Origin: Salinisphaera sp049568105
GTDB taxonomy: Bacteria; Pseudomonadota; Gammaproteobacteria; Nevskiales; Salinisphaeraceae
Assembly (NCBI RefSeq): GCF_049568105.1
Contig: NZ_CP145335.1
Span: forward strand, 1,674,001 to 1,738,000
Direction: 5' to 3'
DNA: 64,000 bases
Shown here one piece after another: positions 1-9,299 of this stretch (position 1 is the first letter of the stretch; each line of letters opens with the position of its first letter). A model generated the notes under the pieces. The model was not told the DNA's origin. It ran no database searches and saw only the letters and a list, made by a program, of their open reading frames with translations. The position numbers were made by a program, and so were the translations under genes.

Positions 1-494
1 AGCGCTCGACGAGGCGACCAGTACAAGCCGGCATTCATATATGTTCAACATATACTTTTGTATGAAGAATAAATACAGCTGTAAGGCCGTTATGCGTGAG
101 GCGTTGAATAACACCTTGATGACAGTCCGTTTTCGATACAGGCGCCCGGGAAACCACCGACAACGAACCACGCGGCACGCAATGGCGGGGCTCGCCGAAT
201 GCTGGAAACGAGCGGCATGCTCGCGATAACCGGGCGGTTTGGGCTCGGGAGCAGCGGTTGTTGACGGTTGTCAATGCACAACTGGCCCGGCGCGAGGAAC
301 ATCGAGTCGGCTTCAGTATTTCGCGTCTTTCCCACACGCATGGCTGGCGGCGGCCCGGCCGGCAGCTATCGAAGATGAAGCCCGGGCGTGGCGCCGATCA
401 GCCGGGCCGTGTCGGGATCGATGGTCGACCGGCAGTCGCAATCAACGCTGACCCACACGATGCAAATAGATCCGTCGGCCCGGAGGTTTGTGCC
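1..494. other. No gene recognised (window edge to first CDS)
   Basis: Short open frames occur on both strands, but none shows a recognisable motif or ribosome binding site. The reading frame of the following methyltransferase stays open back to about 258, but the residues before 495 are Arg-rich and unlike the family, so I treat this stretch as non-coding. Confidence 0.5.
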
Positions 495-1619
495 ATGTCG
501 ACATCACAGGGTGTACCGCCGGGCTCCGGTAACGACAGCGTGGCCTTCGCAGAGCGCTTGCTCACTGTTTTGAACGATGGCGCGCTCTGTTTGATGATAT
601 CGATTGGTCATCGCACCGGCTTGTTCGACATCATGCACGGCATGCCGGCGAGTACGTCGGTCGAAATCGCGGCCCGGGCCGGTCTTAACGAGCGCTATGT
701 GCGGGAATGGCTGGGTGCGATGACGACGGCTGGCGTCGTCCGTATCGATGTAAAGGCTGAGCGTTTTACGCTGCCGGACGACCATGCCGGAGTACTGACC
801 CGCGCGGCCGGGGCCGACAATGTTGCGGTGTTCGCCCAGTACATCGGCCTTCTCGGCCAGGCCGAAGACGGGATTGTGGATTGTTTCTATCGAGGAGGCG
901 GTCTGTCCTATGCCTGCTATCCACGCTTTCATGAAGTCATGGCCGAAGACAGCGGCCAGTCGGTACTTTCGGTACTGGAAAGCGATGTCGTGCCGTTGGT
1001 GCCAGGCCTGCAAGAGCATTTGCAGCAGGGGTGTCACATGCTCGACGTGGGCTGCGGACGCGGTCTGATTCTGCTGTATCTGGCTGGGCGCTATCCGGCC
1101 AGTCGCTTTACCGGGCTCGATTTGTCGTCTGAGGCCATCGCCTATGCTCGCGCCGAGGCCGAGCGCCGTCGGCTGACAAACATCAGCTTCGAGGTCGCCG
1201 ATCTATCGGATTTCGATGTTACGGCCCCGGCCGAGGCTTTCGATCTCGTGACCACTTTTGACGCCGTCCACGATCAGGCTCAGCCATTGAACGTGCTGAA
1301 AGGGATCCATCGCGCGCTCAAGCCCGATGGCGTCTATCTCATGCAAGACATCAGCGGTACGAGCGATCTGCATCGCGATATCGGCCATCCCATCGGAACG
1401 TTTCTGTATACCGTGTCCTGCATGCACTGTATGAGTGTGTCGTTGGCCCAAGGCGGCGAAGGGCTGGGCGCCATGTGGGGACAAGCCAGGACCCGCGACT
1501 ATCTGCAGCGGGCCGGCTTCGCTTCCATCGTCACCCACAGGCTCGCGCACGATATCCAGAACAACTGGTATGTCGTGCGCAAGGTTTCCGAAACGGCCGC
1601 GGAAACCGTTTCAACCTGA
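495..1619 (+). CDS. Class I SAM-dependent methyltransferase with N-terminal winged helix
   Basis: A 374-residue protein. The N-terminal part (about residues 15-100) looks like the winged-helix dimerisation domain of Rv2258c-type or O-methyltransferase-like enzymes (ARAGLNERYVREWL). A Rossmann methyltransferase domain follows, with motif I LDVGCGRG near residues 181-188 and an acidic residue ending the second strand (TGLDLSSEAI). A later DLVTTFDAVHD segment fits motif II. The substrate cannot be read from sequence. I chose ATG 495 because the family homology begins there. It stands alone on its strand: the next gene converges on it 20 bases downstream. The fold is near certain, the specific reaction unknown. 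Confidence 0.82.
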   Translation: MSTSQGVPPGSGNDSVAFAERLLTVLNDGALCLMISIGHRTGLFDIMHGMPASTSVEIAARAGLNERYVREWLGAMTTAGVVRIDVKAERFTLPDDHAGVLTRAAGADNVAVFAQYIGLLGQAEDGIVDCFYRGGGLSYACYPRFHEVMAEDSGQSVLSVLESDVVPLVPGLQEHLQQGCHMLDVGCGRGLILLYLAGRYPASRFTGLDLSSEAIAYARAEAERRRLTNISFEVADLSDFDVTAPAEAFDLVTTFDAVHDQAQPLNVLKGIHRALKPDGVYLMQDISGTSDLHRDIGHPIGTFLYTVSCMHCMSVSLAQGGEGLGAMWGQARTRDYLQRAGFASIVTHRLAHDIQNNWYVVRKVSETAAETVST

Positions 1620-1639
1620 GCGGGCATCGAAGACCCAGT

Positions 1640-2443
1640 TCAGGGCCGGATGGCGGGTTCGTTTGCATAGTACTCGCGCTCGGTGATTTCGCCGCGAACA
1701 AACGCGATCAGCCGGGCATCGGCCTCGGCGTCCTGGGCGATCGCGGTCTTACGATGGCGCATGACCACTCGGGCGCGCATGTGATTGAGAAAGCCGCCGA
1801 CCAGGAACATGACGCTGCCGATCAGAAATTGCCAGGCCAGAAAATTGAACAGTTTTTCTTCGGCGCTGCTGCTGTCGAGATGCCACAGATAAGGGATGGA
1901 TGCGACCAGGAACAGCCCCGAGCCGGCGATGAAGTTCAGGGCAATCAGGTTCATCAACTGCAGGCTGACGATCGATGAGGCCCGAATGATCATCAATACA
2001 TTGATGCTGGCGCCAAGCACGAACAGTGCCGAGCCGATCAAAAACAACCAGGCGCCGGTAGTGAGCCAGTCCCACCAGGAGACGAACATCAGGCTGCCGA
2101 CTGCGAACAGCACAGTGCCGATGACGTAGACCCATAGCGCCGTTGATTCCAGCGTCCGGCTGACCGAAAAAGAGCGTGGCTTGGGCCAGAACTGATTGGT
2201 CTCGATCAGATCGTCGGCGAGCACCGCCAGATAAACCAGCGAGCCGACGAAAAACAGCCAGGCACCGACGTCTTTCCAGGCTTCTAGTCGTGGCAGGAAA
2301 AAAACACTGCCCACGATGAACAAGAGCCCGCCCAACTCATAAAGCAGTGCGTTGATGGTTTCCCAGTGAAAACTGACATCCAGATCGGGGGCATCGACCC
2401 GGGTATGAGACACACGGGGGCGATTGGTGAAAAGATGCGGCAT
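1640..2443 (-). CDS. YrhK-family multi-pass membrane protein
   Basis: A 267-residue integral membrane protein with about six hydrophobic segments. Two to three YrhK-like units are recognisable, such as WETINALLYELGGLLFIVGS near the N-terminus and LAWQFLIGSVMFLVGGFLN near the C-terminus, each pairing a polar start with a Gly-rich helix. The family has no established biochemical function. ATG 2443 is preferred over a GTG at 2476 because the extra 11 residues are unlike the rest. The C-terminal tail (RLIAFVRGEITEREYYAN) is polar and probably cytoplasmic. There is no operon partner. Confidence 0.7.
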   Translation of the reverse strand: MPHLFTNRPRVSHTRVDAPDLDVSFHWETINALLYELGGLLFIVGSVFFLPRLEAWKDVGAWLFFVGSLVYLAVLADDLIETNQFWPKPRSFSVSRTLESTALWVYVIGTVLFAVGSLMFVSWWDWLTTGAWLFLIGSALFVLGASINVLMIIRASSIVSLQLMNLIALNFIAGSGLFLVASIPYLWHLDSSSAEEKLFNFLAWQFLIGSVMFLVGGFLNHMRARVVMRHRKTAIAQDAEADARLIAFVRGEITEREYYANEPAIRP

Positions 2444-3067
2444 GCCCTGGCACGCAGACTTGGCAAGACAGGACACGCAACGCTACGGCGCTCATCAGAC
2501 CGTGACTACCCGTAGGGCTGCGGACCGGTCTTCGTATTTACCGCTAGACGGCGCCCCGAGCCGTTAAGGCACGCACGGGATATTGATGGCAGCCACGACA
2601 GCACCAAGGCGCTGTGTAGGGACTTTGAGCTGCGGTAAAGGCCGAGGTAGAGCAACTTGGCCGGTTATGGCTTGGTGCGCATCTGGGCCGTCGCGTGCGC
2701 TGCATGGGCTTGGTCTCGGCGCGCTGTAGCCGGGGGTTATAGCCATGGCCGGTGGACTGGCGCTGGCTTTCCAAAGGGCGTGCGATGAGGCGGCGAACCA
2801 TTGGCCCGCTTGCTTCCTCGCCCTGCGATCCTTGGTCGCCCAGGTCGGTCAGTGTCCCGATGGTGCAACCCCGTTCTCGCCCCAAACCACAACAGGCCCT
2901 AGGATAGCGAACCGCGAGTCAATCCAGAGCCAGCCCGGAAGAGGGTGCATGTTTTTTTATTCTACAGGGGGTGTCGCGCAGCGACGCTCGGTATGGTCGG
3001 CGGACGTGCCCGCTGCTGTTGACCGATGTCAGGACGCATCGCGGCCGGCATGGCAGGCGGCCCGGCC
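2444..3067. other. Long spacer without recognisable gene
   Basis: The only plus-strand frame of note (2745-3071) encodes an Arg/Ala-rich sequence without motif or ribosome binding site, so I do not call it. A T-rich tract with a possible -10 (TATTCT, 2957-2962) may serve the acyltransferase gene downstream. Otherwise I see nothing. Confidence 0.4.
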
Positions 3068-4096
3068 ATGAAAGGGCAACTCGGCTATATTCATGCGCTG
3101 CGCGGCGTCGCCATTTTGTTGATCGTAGCGGCGCATACCAATTCATTCGCGCCGCACGACAATAACGCGGTCGAACATATCTATCGGGCCTTGCTTCGAG
3201 AAGGCACCGCTTTGTTCGTGCTGATTTCGGGTTTTTTGTTTCAGCATCTACACGCCAGCTATACCACGCTCGGGTTCTGGCGCTCGAAGCTGCGCAACGT
3301 AGCGCTGCCTTATCTGATCATGTCGATACCGGGCATTCTGCTGTATGTCGCGGTGCTGCCGACCCATTCACGGATCGACCTGGCGGCGCTCCACGAGCAT
3401 TCGGTGCTTTATCAGATCGGCTATTTCCTGATAACCGGGGCCCATTTGTTGCCGCTTTGGTTCATCCCGGTACTGTTGATGATTTTTGCCTGCTATCCGT
3501 TACTCCGCTACCTCGCGGATAGTTCGCTGCTCAAATATGTGGCTGTGGCTTGTCTCGTATCGCTGGTCTTTACCCAGCGTGCAACAGACAATATCGGGCC
3601 CTTAGTATCGTTCATGCATTTTCTGCCGGTGTATATCGTCGGCATGGCGTTGCACCGCTACTGGGATCACTGGATCGAGCATGCCGCGGGTTACGGCCTT
3701 GGCTTGGTAGGGATGTTCATCGTGACGACGGCGCTGGCCTGCGTGTATCGCGACCCGTATGCCTATTCGAGTCTTGCGATTCTGGCCAAATTGATTTTAT
3801 TCGTGCTGATCTGCGCGCAGTGCCACCACGTGGATTTTGTGGCCCTGTCCAATCGGTCGCGGCTGCTGCGGCTGTTCAACTATCTCGCCGCGCTGTCGTT
3901 CGGGATCTATTTCGTCCACGGCTATGTGGCTTCAGCGATTGCACGCAGTCCGCTGGTTTTCCCGGTGGACAACGGTGGGCTGGCGGTGGCCCTGGGTATC
4001 GCCAACGTGGCCGTGGTTACCGCGATCTCGGTGGGTCTCGTCGAAGCCGTGCGATACACGACGAAATCCTACTCGCGGATGATCGTTGGCGCCTAA
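3068..4096 (+). CDS. Acyltransferase-3 family membrane protein (OafA/YrhL-like)
   Basis: A 342-residue polytopic inner-membrane protein with about ten hydrophobic segments. The start YIHALRGVAILLIVAAHT carries the family signature: RG in the first helix and a His at its periplasmic end. The family moves acetyl or other acyl groups onto extracytoplasmic sugars such as O-antigen, peptidoglycan or exopolysaccharide. ATG 3068 follows an AGGCGG ribosome binding site (3054-3059). The frame remains open to 3026, but that extension lacks a ribosome binding site. No glycosyltransferase or polysaccharide gene is nearby, so the acceptor is unknown. Confidence 0.85.
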   Translation: MKGQLGYIHALRGVAILLIVAAHTNSFAPHDNNAVEHIYRALLREGTALFVLISGFLFQHLHASYTTLGFWRSKLRNVALPYLIMSIPGILLYVAVLPTHSRIDLAALHEHSVLYQIGYFLITGAHLLPLWFIPVLLMIFACYPLLRYLADSSLLKYVAVACLVSLVFTQRATDNIGPLVSFMHFLPVYIVGMALHRYWDHWIEHAAGYGLGLVGMFIVTTALACVYRDPYAYSSLAILAKLILFVLICAQCHHVDFVALSNRSRLLRLFNYLAALSFGIYFVHGYVASAIARSPLVFPVDNGGLAVALGIANVAVVTAISVGLVEAVRYTTKSYSRMIVGA

Positions 4097-4342
4097 GGTC
4101 GGCTCTGGCTTGGCACAGTCCGCTCACGCATCGGACAAAGCCGCTCGAGGCCCAGTAATCAGGGCGTCGAGCGGCTGTTGTATTTGACCGGCGCGCTCCA
4201 GACAGCGCCCAGCGCGCCGATAGAGGCTTGAAGGCTCAGCCATCCGGATCTGTTTGAGCCAAGGCCGGCTGCGATCGGCCGTGCGGTACACGAAAACCGG
4301 GCAGCCGGTAGCGCGGCTCTATACCGGGCCGACCAGGACGAT

Positions 4343-5239
4343 TTAGTAGGCGACCGCGATTCGGACCATGCCGACCGGGATCACCGTATCGTCATGCTCT
4401 GGATTGACGTCCTGTAAATCGTCGTTACGTGCCATGACATCCACACCGGCATCGACCGTCCAGTGGCCGAACTGGCCATCCGGTTGACTCAAGGCGAGCG
4501 AGGCATGGGCGCCGGCGCTGACAAACCCGGGGGTTCCGGTATCGTCGCCGTAGTAGTCGTCGAAACCCGCGCCGATCGCCAGCGGCAGCTTGAAGGTAAC
4601 CGGGTGGTCCGTGCTTTCGAAGGTCTGGACCGCCGGGCTGATATCGCCCCGCACGAAGGTGCCTTCGCCGTTATCGACCGGTGTCGCGACTTTGAGTTGC
4701 GGGTGGAGCACATCCTGATGGCCTAGCGCGACGGCGAGCTCTTGAGACGACGCAAACTGGTCGTTCGGCGAGGTGTAGTCGGTATAGGTCACGCCAAGCG
4801 AGAAATCATGCGCCATCTGGCCAGATAAGCCGACGAAATTATTGGCTTCATACCAGGATTCGCGATGGCCGTTGCGCTGGGCCGCGACCGTATTGGTCGT
4901 GAAGCTGGTATGGCTGCCCGCGGTAAGATTCAGTGCGTCGAACAGGCCCAATGTCGGCAAGTCGAGGCTGATCGATGCAAAAGGAGACAGCGCCGTATCG
5001 CTGGCGTCGGTGCTGACGCCGTCGTAACCCCCCCGAAAATAATCCGCGCTATTGGCCTCGAAACCGGCGTTCAGATGCAGCGGCGCGGGGTTGCCCGATG
5101 TGTTGGACGACAGATCGCCGAGATTGTTGATGGTCGAATAAGTCGAGGCGTCGCTGTGATCCTGCGCCACGGCTGCCGAACTGGCAGCAAGCGCGGATAC
5201 GCAGAGCACACCGGTCAGCAACGAGTGAGGGTGGGTCAT
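4343..5239 (-). CDS. Secreted outer-membrane beta-barrel-like protein (TorF-like), unknown role
   Basis: A 298-residue protein with a clear Sec signal peptide (cleavage likely after the ALAASSAAVAQ segment, about residue 26). The mature part has alternating hydrophobic/polar stretches and ends in VRIAVAY, a terminal aromatic typical of BamA-inserted barrels. The HLNAGFEANSADYFRGG segment near the mature N-terminus recalls TorF/Gcw_chp-type putative porins, but I am not certain of the family. The mature protein is rich in Asp and poor in Lys. A TGGAGA ribosome binding site precedes the ATG. The upstream region holds two perfect palindromes, suggesting regulated expression. Confidence 0.62.
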   Translation of the reverse strand: MTHPHSLLTGVLCVSALAASSAAVAQDHSDASTYSTINNLGDLSSNTSGNPAPLHLNAGFEANSADYFRGGYDGVSTDASDTALSPFASISLDLPTLGLFDALNLTAGSHTSFTTNTVAAQRNGHRESWYEANNFVGLSGQMAHDFSLGVTYTDYTSPNDQFASSQELAVALGHQDVLHPQLKVATPVDNGEGTFVRGDISPAVQTFESTDHPVTFKLPLAIGAGFDDYYGDDTGTPGFVSAGAHASLALSQPDGQFGHWTVDAGVDVMARNDDLQDVNPEHDDTVIPVGMVRIAVAY

Positions 5240-5320
5240 TGGGTCTCCAGGGTCGAGCAGGTTGGGGGGGAGCTGTAAAGCGCTCTACCCTAGTGTGGTT
5301 GATACGATGCGCGAATACGG

Positions 5321-5337
5321 GATAACCCTTTGTTATC
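5321..5337. promoter_or_regulatory. Inverted repeat, candidate operator of the outer-membrane protein gene
   Basis: GATAAC-ccttt-GTTATC is a perfect 6+6 palindrome with a 5-base spacer. On the minus strand it begins directly after a possible -10 (TATAGAT), about 80 bases before the ATG at 5239, a typical repressor position. The bound factor is unknown. Confidence 0.45.
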
Positions 5338-5354
5338 TATAAAAGATTGTGGTA

Positions 5355-5370
5355 ACCCTAGATGTAGGGT
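5355..5370. repeat. Second inverted repeat in the same promoter region
   Basis: ACCCTA-gatg-TAGGGT is a perfect 6+6 inverted repeat upstream of the first palindrome and of the possible -10. It could be an activator site or a second operator half. No T-run follows, so it is not an obvious terminator. Confidence 0.35.
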
Positions 5371-5429
5371 CGAGACAGCGCTGAGCCATACCCCGGCGCC
5401 TGCTCGGCATATGGCCGGCGTACACGGCG

Positions 5430-5903
5430 CTAGGGGCGGCGTGTCATTAGCGTGACGTGCTCACCGCGATACTCGAGATGTTCCTGGGCCTGCCAACCCA
5501 GGCGTTGATAGAGACGCTGTTGATCGGGAGTGTAGAGATACAGACGCTCTACCCCGGCGTGTCTGGCTTCTCGTTCGACCCGCTGAACGAGCGCAGAAGC
5601 GATGCCTTGGCCGCGGGCCTCTGGCACCACGTAGACCGAGGCCAGCCAAGGCGTCAGCTCTGGCCGGGCATTCATGTCCTGACTCACCAGGCTGGCCGTA
5701 CCGACCGGCTGGCCTTGGCGGCTCGCCACGAAAACCGACGGAACACCGGCCGGGCTGCAATTCTTCTGATTTTCCGCAAACCACTCCATAGGCCCTTTTT
5801 CCGGGTGTAGATCGCCCCACATGTCGTAAGTCCAGCCCGAAATTACGGCGAGCTGGGGGGCGTTGGCATGGAGCCTTTCGATGATCGGGGCGTCGTTTGG
5901 CAT
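5430..5903 (-). CDS. GNAT-family N-acetyltransferase
   Basis: A 157-residue single-domain protein. The acetyl-CoA pyrophosphate loop is visible as VVPEARGQGIASALV (about residues 92-106), preceded by the WLASVYV strand and followed by YTPDQQRLYQRLGW, the usual GNAT C-terminal motif. The substrate is unknown. The start is uncertain: ATG 5903 gives a domain-sized product, while an in-frame start at 5981 would add 26 low-complexity residues. Neither has a strong ribosome binding site. It is flanked by spacers and shows no operon. Confidence 0.8.
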   Translation of the reverse strand: MPNDAPIIERLHANAPQLAVISGWTYDMWGDLHPEKGPMEWFAENQKNCSPAGVPSVFVASRQGQPVGTASLVSQDMNARPELTPWLASVYVVPEARGQGIASALVQRVEREARHAGVERLYLYTPDQQRLYQRLGWQAQEHLEYRGEHVTLMTRRP

Positions 5904-6194
5904 GAAGGAGTTATGGTTGCTCGCGCCCGCCAGGGCGGCAGTTGGGTAAGCGCTCGCGGCATCGCCCGGGTACGACGGCAAGCGCCGGCCCCGAGTGTCG
6001 CGGCATTACGGTCAGTCTTAATCATGCCACCAACGGCGTGTTTGGGATGTGCTTAGCGCATCACCGATGGCGCAATACCGGGCGGGCGGCCACGCTCGGT
6101 AAAAGAGGCCCGATCCACAGCGGCCCCCTGCAGGCGGAGTTACGCTGGCAGGACGGCCGCCATGGATAGCACTGTTTCGAAGGCTTGACTGGTG

Positions 6195-6602
6195 TTAAGA
6201 GTCGATCGCTGCCACTCCGGCCTTGGCCGTCTGGGCATCCTGATCCGGTTTGACCCCAGAGACGCCGACCGCGCCTGCGATCTGGCCATCGACCACGATG
6301 GGTACACCGCCCGTCATGGTGCCTTTCAACTCCGGTACCGACAGAAACGCCGAGCGGCCGCCGTTGATCATGTCTTCGAAAGCCTGGGTTTCCTTGCGCC
6401 CAAGCGCTGCACTGCGGGCTTTCTCCGTGGCGATATAGCTGCCCATGGGCGCGCAGTCGTCGAGCCGTCGCAGGGCCAGGGGATGGCCACCGTCATCGAC
6501 GACGCTGATCGCCACCGGCCAGCCGTTGGATTCGGCCTCGCGCTGGGCAGCGTCCAGAATATGATTGACCTCGTCTAGGGTAAGCGTCGGTTTCTGCTGC
6601 AT
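6195..6602 (-). CDS. GlcG/HbpS family (DUF336) protein
   Basis: A 135-residue protein covering the whole GlcG/HbpS fold. Recognisable segments are the N-terminal LTLDEVNHILDAA helix, VVDDGGHPLALRR, and the Gly-rich GGVPIVVDGQIAGAVGVSG hairpin. Relatives include the heme-binding HbpS and proteins encoded near glycolate or diol metabolism, but most members have no proven role. An AAGGA ribosome binding site lies about nine bases before the ATG. There is no metabolic neighbour to specify its function. Confidence 0.85.
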   Translation of the reverse strand: MQQKPTLTLDEVNHILDAAQREAESNGWPVAISVVDDGGHPLALRRLDDCAPMGSYIATEKARSAALGRKETQAFEDMINGGRSAFLSVPELKGTMTGGVPIVVDGQIAGAVGVSGVKPDQDAQTAKAGVAAIDS

Positions 6603-7149
6603 GAGCTAAATCCTTTGCCGGATAGGATGAACACAGTTCCAAGCCATTGATGAATGGCGCACAAATCCTGGGCCACGATGCATCACCGCGGCGGGTTCAT
6701 CATACCGATCGTCTTGGCGACGTCGACTTACCGATTGGGATGACACGAACGCCGCAGCCCGCTCTGTGCCCTGGCGGGCATCCGTTCGACCTGCCGGAGG
6801 CTCAGTTTGTTCGACGACTGGGGTTATGCTCGATCATGCGGTGTCGTCCTAGGCTTTGTTGATAGGCGGTACGAGCGCTGCCTTGCTGCCGCAAATCGTG
6901 GCCGGCACGGCAGGGGCTGCTGACCAGGCCGTGCAACCGGGTTGTGCGATGCCGCCAGACGCGATTTGGGCACAACCCTTCGGAACCACTACGGTTCACT
7001 CGAACCCGCGGCTAATGGTGGGTGACGACGTCGCCCGCGCGGCGTTTTGTTTAGCCGCCGGGTGTTTATGGTGTGGCTTCGCACGGGACATCAATACGCC
7101 TTGGCTGGAGGCGGCCGAAGTTCGCGCCCGGGCGGTTTGATCTTGCGAA
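6603..7149. other. Long spacer without recognisable gene
   Basis: A 94-codon plus-strand frame (6856-7140) is Ala/Pro-rich, lacks a ribosome binding site and has no motif, so it is not called. Nothing else is supported. Confidence 0.4.
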
Positions 7150-8595
7150 TCAAGCCGGCCCCCTGAGCGGGTCGGCACTCATGAGAGCCCGATCGCGACC
7201 GGCAGCCTTGGCGGCGTACAACGCACCGTCGGCGCGGCTCAAGACGTCTTCGAGGCTTTCTTTGCCGAGGGTCGACGCCAGACCGGCGCTGGCAGTCAAT
7301 ACAACCCTGTGACTCCCGGGTTCGAACGGCGCCGTTCGAATATTGCCGAGCAGCCGGTCGATCACGGTCTTGGCGGCGTCCACCGGGGTGTCGGGTAGGA
7401 CGATGATGAACTCTTCGCCGCCCCAGCGTCCGACCAGATCCGAGCTGCGAAGCGTTGCATTGGCAACCTTGGCGAATAGCTGCAGGGCCGCGTCCCCGGC
7501 GGCATGGCCGTATTGGTCGTTCAACTGCTTGAAATGATCGAAATCGACTAGAGCGACACTCAAGGGGCGGCTATAACGCTCGGCCCGGCTTTGTTCGCGG
7601 TCGAAGTATTCGGTGAGCTGGCGCCGATTGCCCAGGCCGGTCAGTTCGTCCTGGGTCGCAATCTGTTGCAGCTTGGCATGGGCCTGCTGCAATTCGACCA
7701 GCGCCTGATTGCGTTCGATTTCATGGCTGAGCCACTGCGCGAACATCGCAACGATCTTGAGATGCTCATCGGTAAAACCGCCGGTTGAGCGAGGGCTACA
7801 GAAGGCGATCGTGCCGATGAAATCGCCTTTGAGATAGAGCGGCGCACCGATATACGAGCCTAGGCCAAAGCGTCGAAAGGCCGGGTGTTCGCACATGGCC
7901 GAATCGTTCAGGCGATCGGTGGCATATGGTCCGCGACGCGCGACGATCTCCGAACAAAACGTCTCGGCGGTTGGATGAATATCCCCGCTATGAGTCTCGT
8001 CGTTGACGTCGATGGCCTCGCGTATTTCGAAAGTGTGATCATCGATATTGCTGACGAGACCGAGCGGCATCGCGAAATATGACCGGCCCAGCTCGAGAAT
8101 CGCGCGCTGGGTCTGTTCGAAGCTCAGACTGGGATCGCACGTGATGTTGTAGAGCTTTTCCAATACTTCGTCGGCCTTGAGGCGGGCCGAGACGTCGCGA
8201 ATCAACGCCATGTACAGCGGCGGGGCCTCGGGCGATTCGCGAATCGGACCTGCGATCGTCTCGCCGGTGAATACACTATGATCGCTGCGCTGATAGCGCA
8301 TTAAGTACTGGTCGTGAACGGCCTGCGCATCGCTGTTGAAGCGTTTTTCGCCTTGTTCGACGAAATCCGCCGCATTGGCGTAAAGAGAGCTGGTCGACTG
8401 CCCGATCAGCTCTTGTTCTTTGTACCGGAAAAGCTGACAGGCCGCAGGATTGACGGATATGACCCGTCGCTCGCGGTCGGCGACCAGTACTGCCTGGGGT
8501 AGATCAATGAACAGGTGCGACAAGATCGCCTTGACCGATTTCCGATTTATTGCGAGATCGGGCGGAGTCACTGGTTCGTAGATACGTAAAGCCAT
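7150..8595 (-). CDS. Diguanylate cyclase with PAS and GAF sensor domains
   Basis: A 481-residue soluble protein. PAS covers about residues 25-138 (VLVADRERRVISVNPAACQLF). GAF covers about 145-295 and resembles phytochrome-like sensory GAFs (GSYIGAPLYLKGDFIGTIAF). GGDEF covers about 310-475, with GGEEF at 392-396, DFDHFKQLND from 351, and an intact RxxD inhibitory site (RSSD, 383-386) five residues before the active site. It should make cyclic-di-GMP with product feedback control. No transmembrane helix is present, so it probably senses a cytoplasmic signal. There is no neighbour on the same strand to name the output. Confidence 0.93.
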   Translation of the reverse strand: MALRIYEPVTPPDLAINRKSVKAILSHLFIDLPQAVLVADRERRVISVNPAACQLFRYKEQELIGQSTSSLYANAADFVEQGEKRFNSDAQAVHDQYLMRYQRSDHSVFTGETIAGPIRESPEAPPLYMALIRDVSARLKADEVLEKLYNITCDPSLSFEQTQRAILELGRSYFAMPLGLVSNIDDHTFEIREAIDVNDETHSGDIHPTAETFCSEIVARRGPYATDRLNDSAMCEHPAFRRFGLGSYIGAPLYLKGDFIGTIAFCSPRSTGGFTDEHLKIVAMFAQWLSHEIERNQALVELQQAHAKLQQIATQDELTGLGNRRQLTEYFDREQSRAERYSRPLSVALVDFDHFKQLNDQYGHAAGDAALQLFAKVANATLRSSDLVGRWGGEEFIIVLPDTPVDAAKTVIDRLLGNIRTAPFEPGSHRVVLTASAGLASTLGKESLEDVLSRADGALYAAKAAGRDRALMSADPLRGPA

Positions 8596-8902
8596 GACGG
8601 TTTTTCCCCCTTATCGTGCAAGCTGTCGCGGCGTCATAATATCGCTAAGACACCGTTATTGAACAATGAGATGCCGGCCCGACGCTGTTGACGGCACCGC
8701 CCGAGATCGCCGGGCGAACACAGAACCGGCGCACGCTTATGCGTGCATCGACCATTCCGTTTAAGTAGACCTACGGATAGCGCATGTTCGGGGCGCTGGA
8801 GAAAAATTCCGCGCTGCAAAATACGGCGTCCGACATGGCGACATACCGGCCACACCCCTGGCTCTGATGGCTCGTGTCGATAGTGCGCGATCGATTGATG
8901 CC
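8596..8902. other. Spacer upstream of the diguanylate cyclase
   Basis: This holds the presumed promoter of the minus-strand cyclase and of the small plus-strand frame that follows. I see no clear -35/-10 pair and no gene. Confidence 0.35.
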
Positions 8903-9154
8903 ATGGTAGATCGACAGTTTGTAACGGAAGGCCCTCAGTGGACGATCGAAAGAAACGGGCAATGCCTGTGCCATACCAGCGGTCTGGTCATTCACCTGAA
9001 GCCTGGGGATGGATCGAGTGATCGGCTACCCATTGCCGGTATCGAACTGCCGCCCGGAAGCCATCCGGAACCGGGCCGTCTGCTGGAGTTGATCAACTCG
9101 GCGACCCGCTTCTGGCAAACGCATGGGCATCGTTTGACCCGCGACCACCGCTAG
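8903..9154 (+). CDS. Small hypothetical protein
   Basis: An 83-residue frame that could be real. It has mixed, non-biased composition, a plausible fold pattern (FVTEGPQWTIERNGQCLCH, then SGLVIHLKPGD and RLLELINSATRFWQTHG), and it is followed by a strong hairpin at 9261-9282. The ATG at 8903 is chosen arbitrarily between two in-frame ATGs, the other being 8867. I recognise no family. Composition is better than in the surrounding non-coding frames, but evidence for translation is weak. Confidence 0.4.
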   Translation: MVDRQFVTEGPQWTIERNGQCLCHTSGLVIHLKPGDGSSDRLPIAGIELPPGSHPEPGRLLELINSATRFWQTHGHRLTRDHR

Positions 9155-9260
9155 CCTTGGGTGACGTTTTATGCCCGTGCCGGGCCGAGCAAGGCCGATC
9201 GACCGCTAGGCCGGCCTCGTGCATGAATCCATCAGAAGCGCCGCGCTGTGATCGGCCAGC

Positions 9261-9282
9261 GGCGGCCCGTTACCGGGCCGCC
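9261..9282. terminator. Strong hairpin between a small ORF and the chemoreceptor gene
   Basis: GGCGGCCCG-ttac-CGGGCCGCC is a perfect 9-bp stem with a 4-base loop, between convergent genes. The plus side continues atcgtttt, a weak U-tract, and the minus side has none. A bidirectional transcription end is likely, but it is not a canonical intrinsic terminator. Confidence 0.5.
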
Positions 9283-9299
9283 ATCGTTTTGCGACGCGG

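Noticed and set aside
6856..7140. A 94-codon frame in a spacer
   Set aside because: No ribosome binding site, no motif, biased composition.
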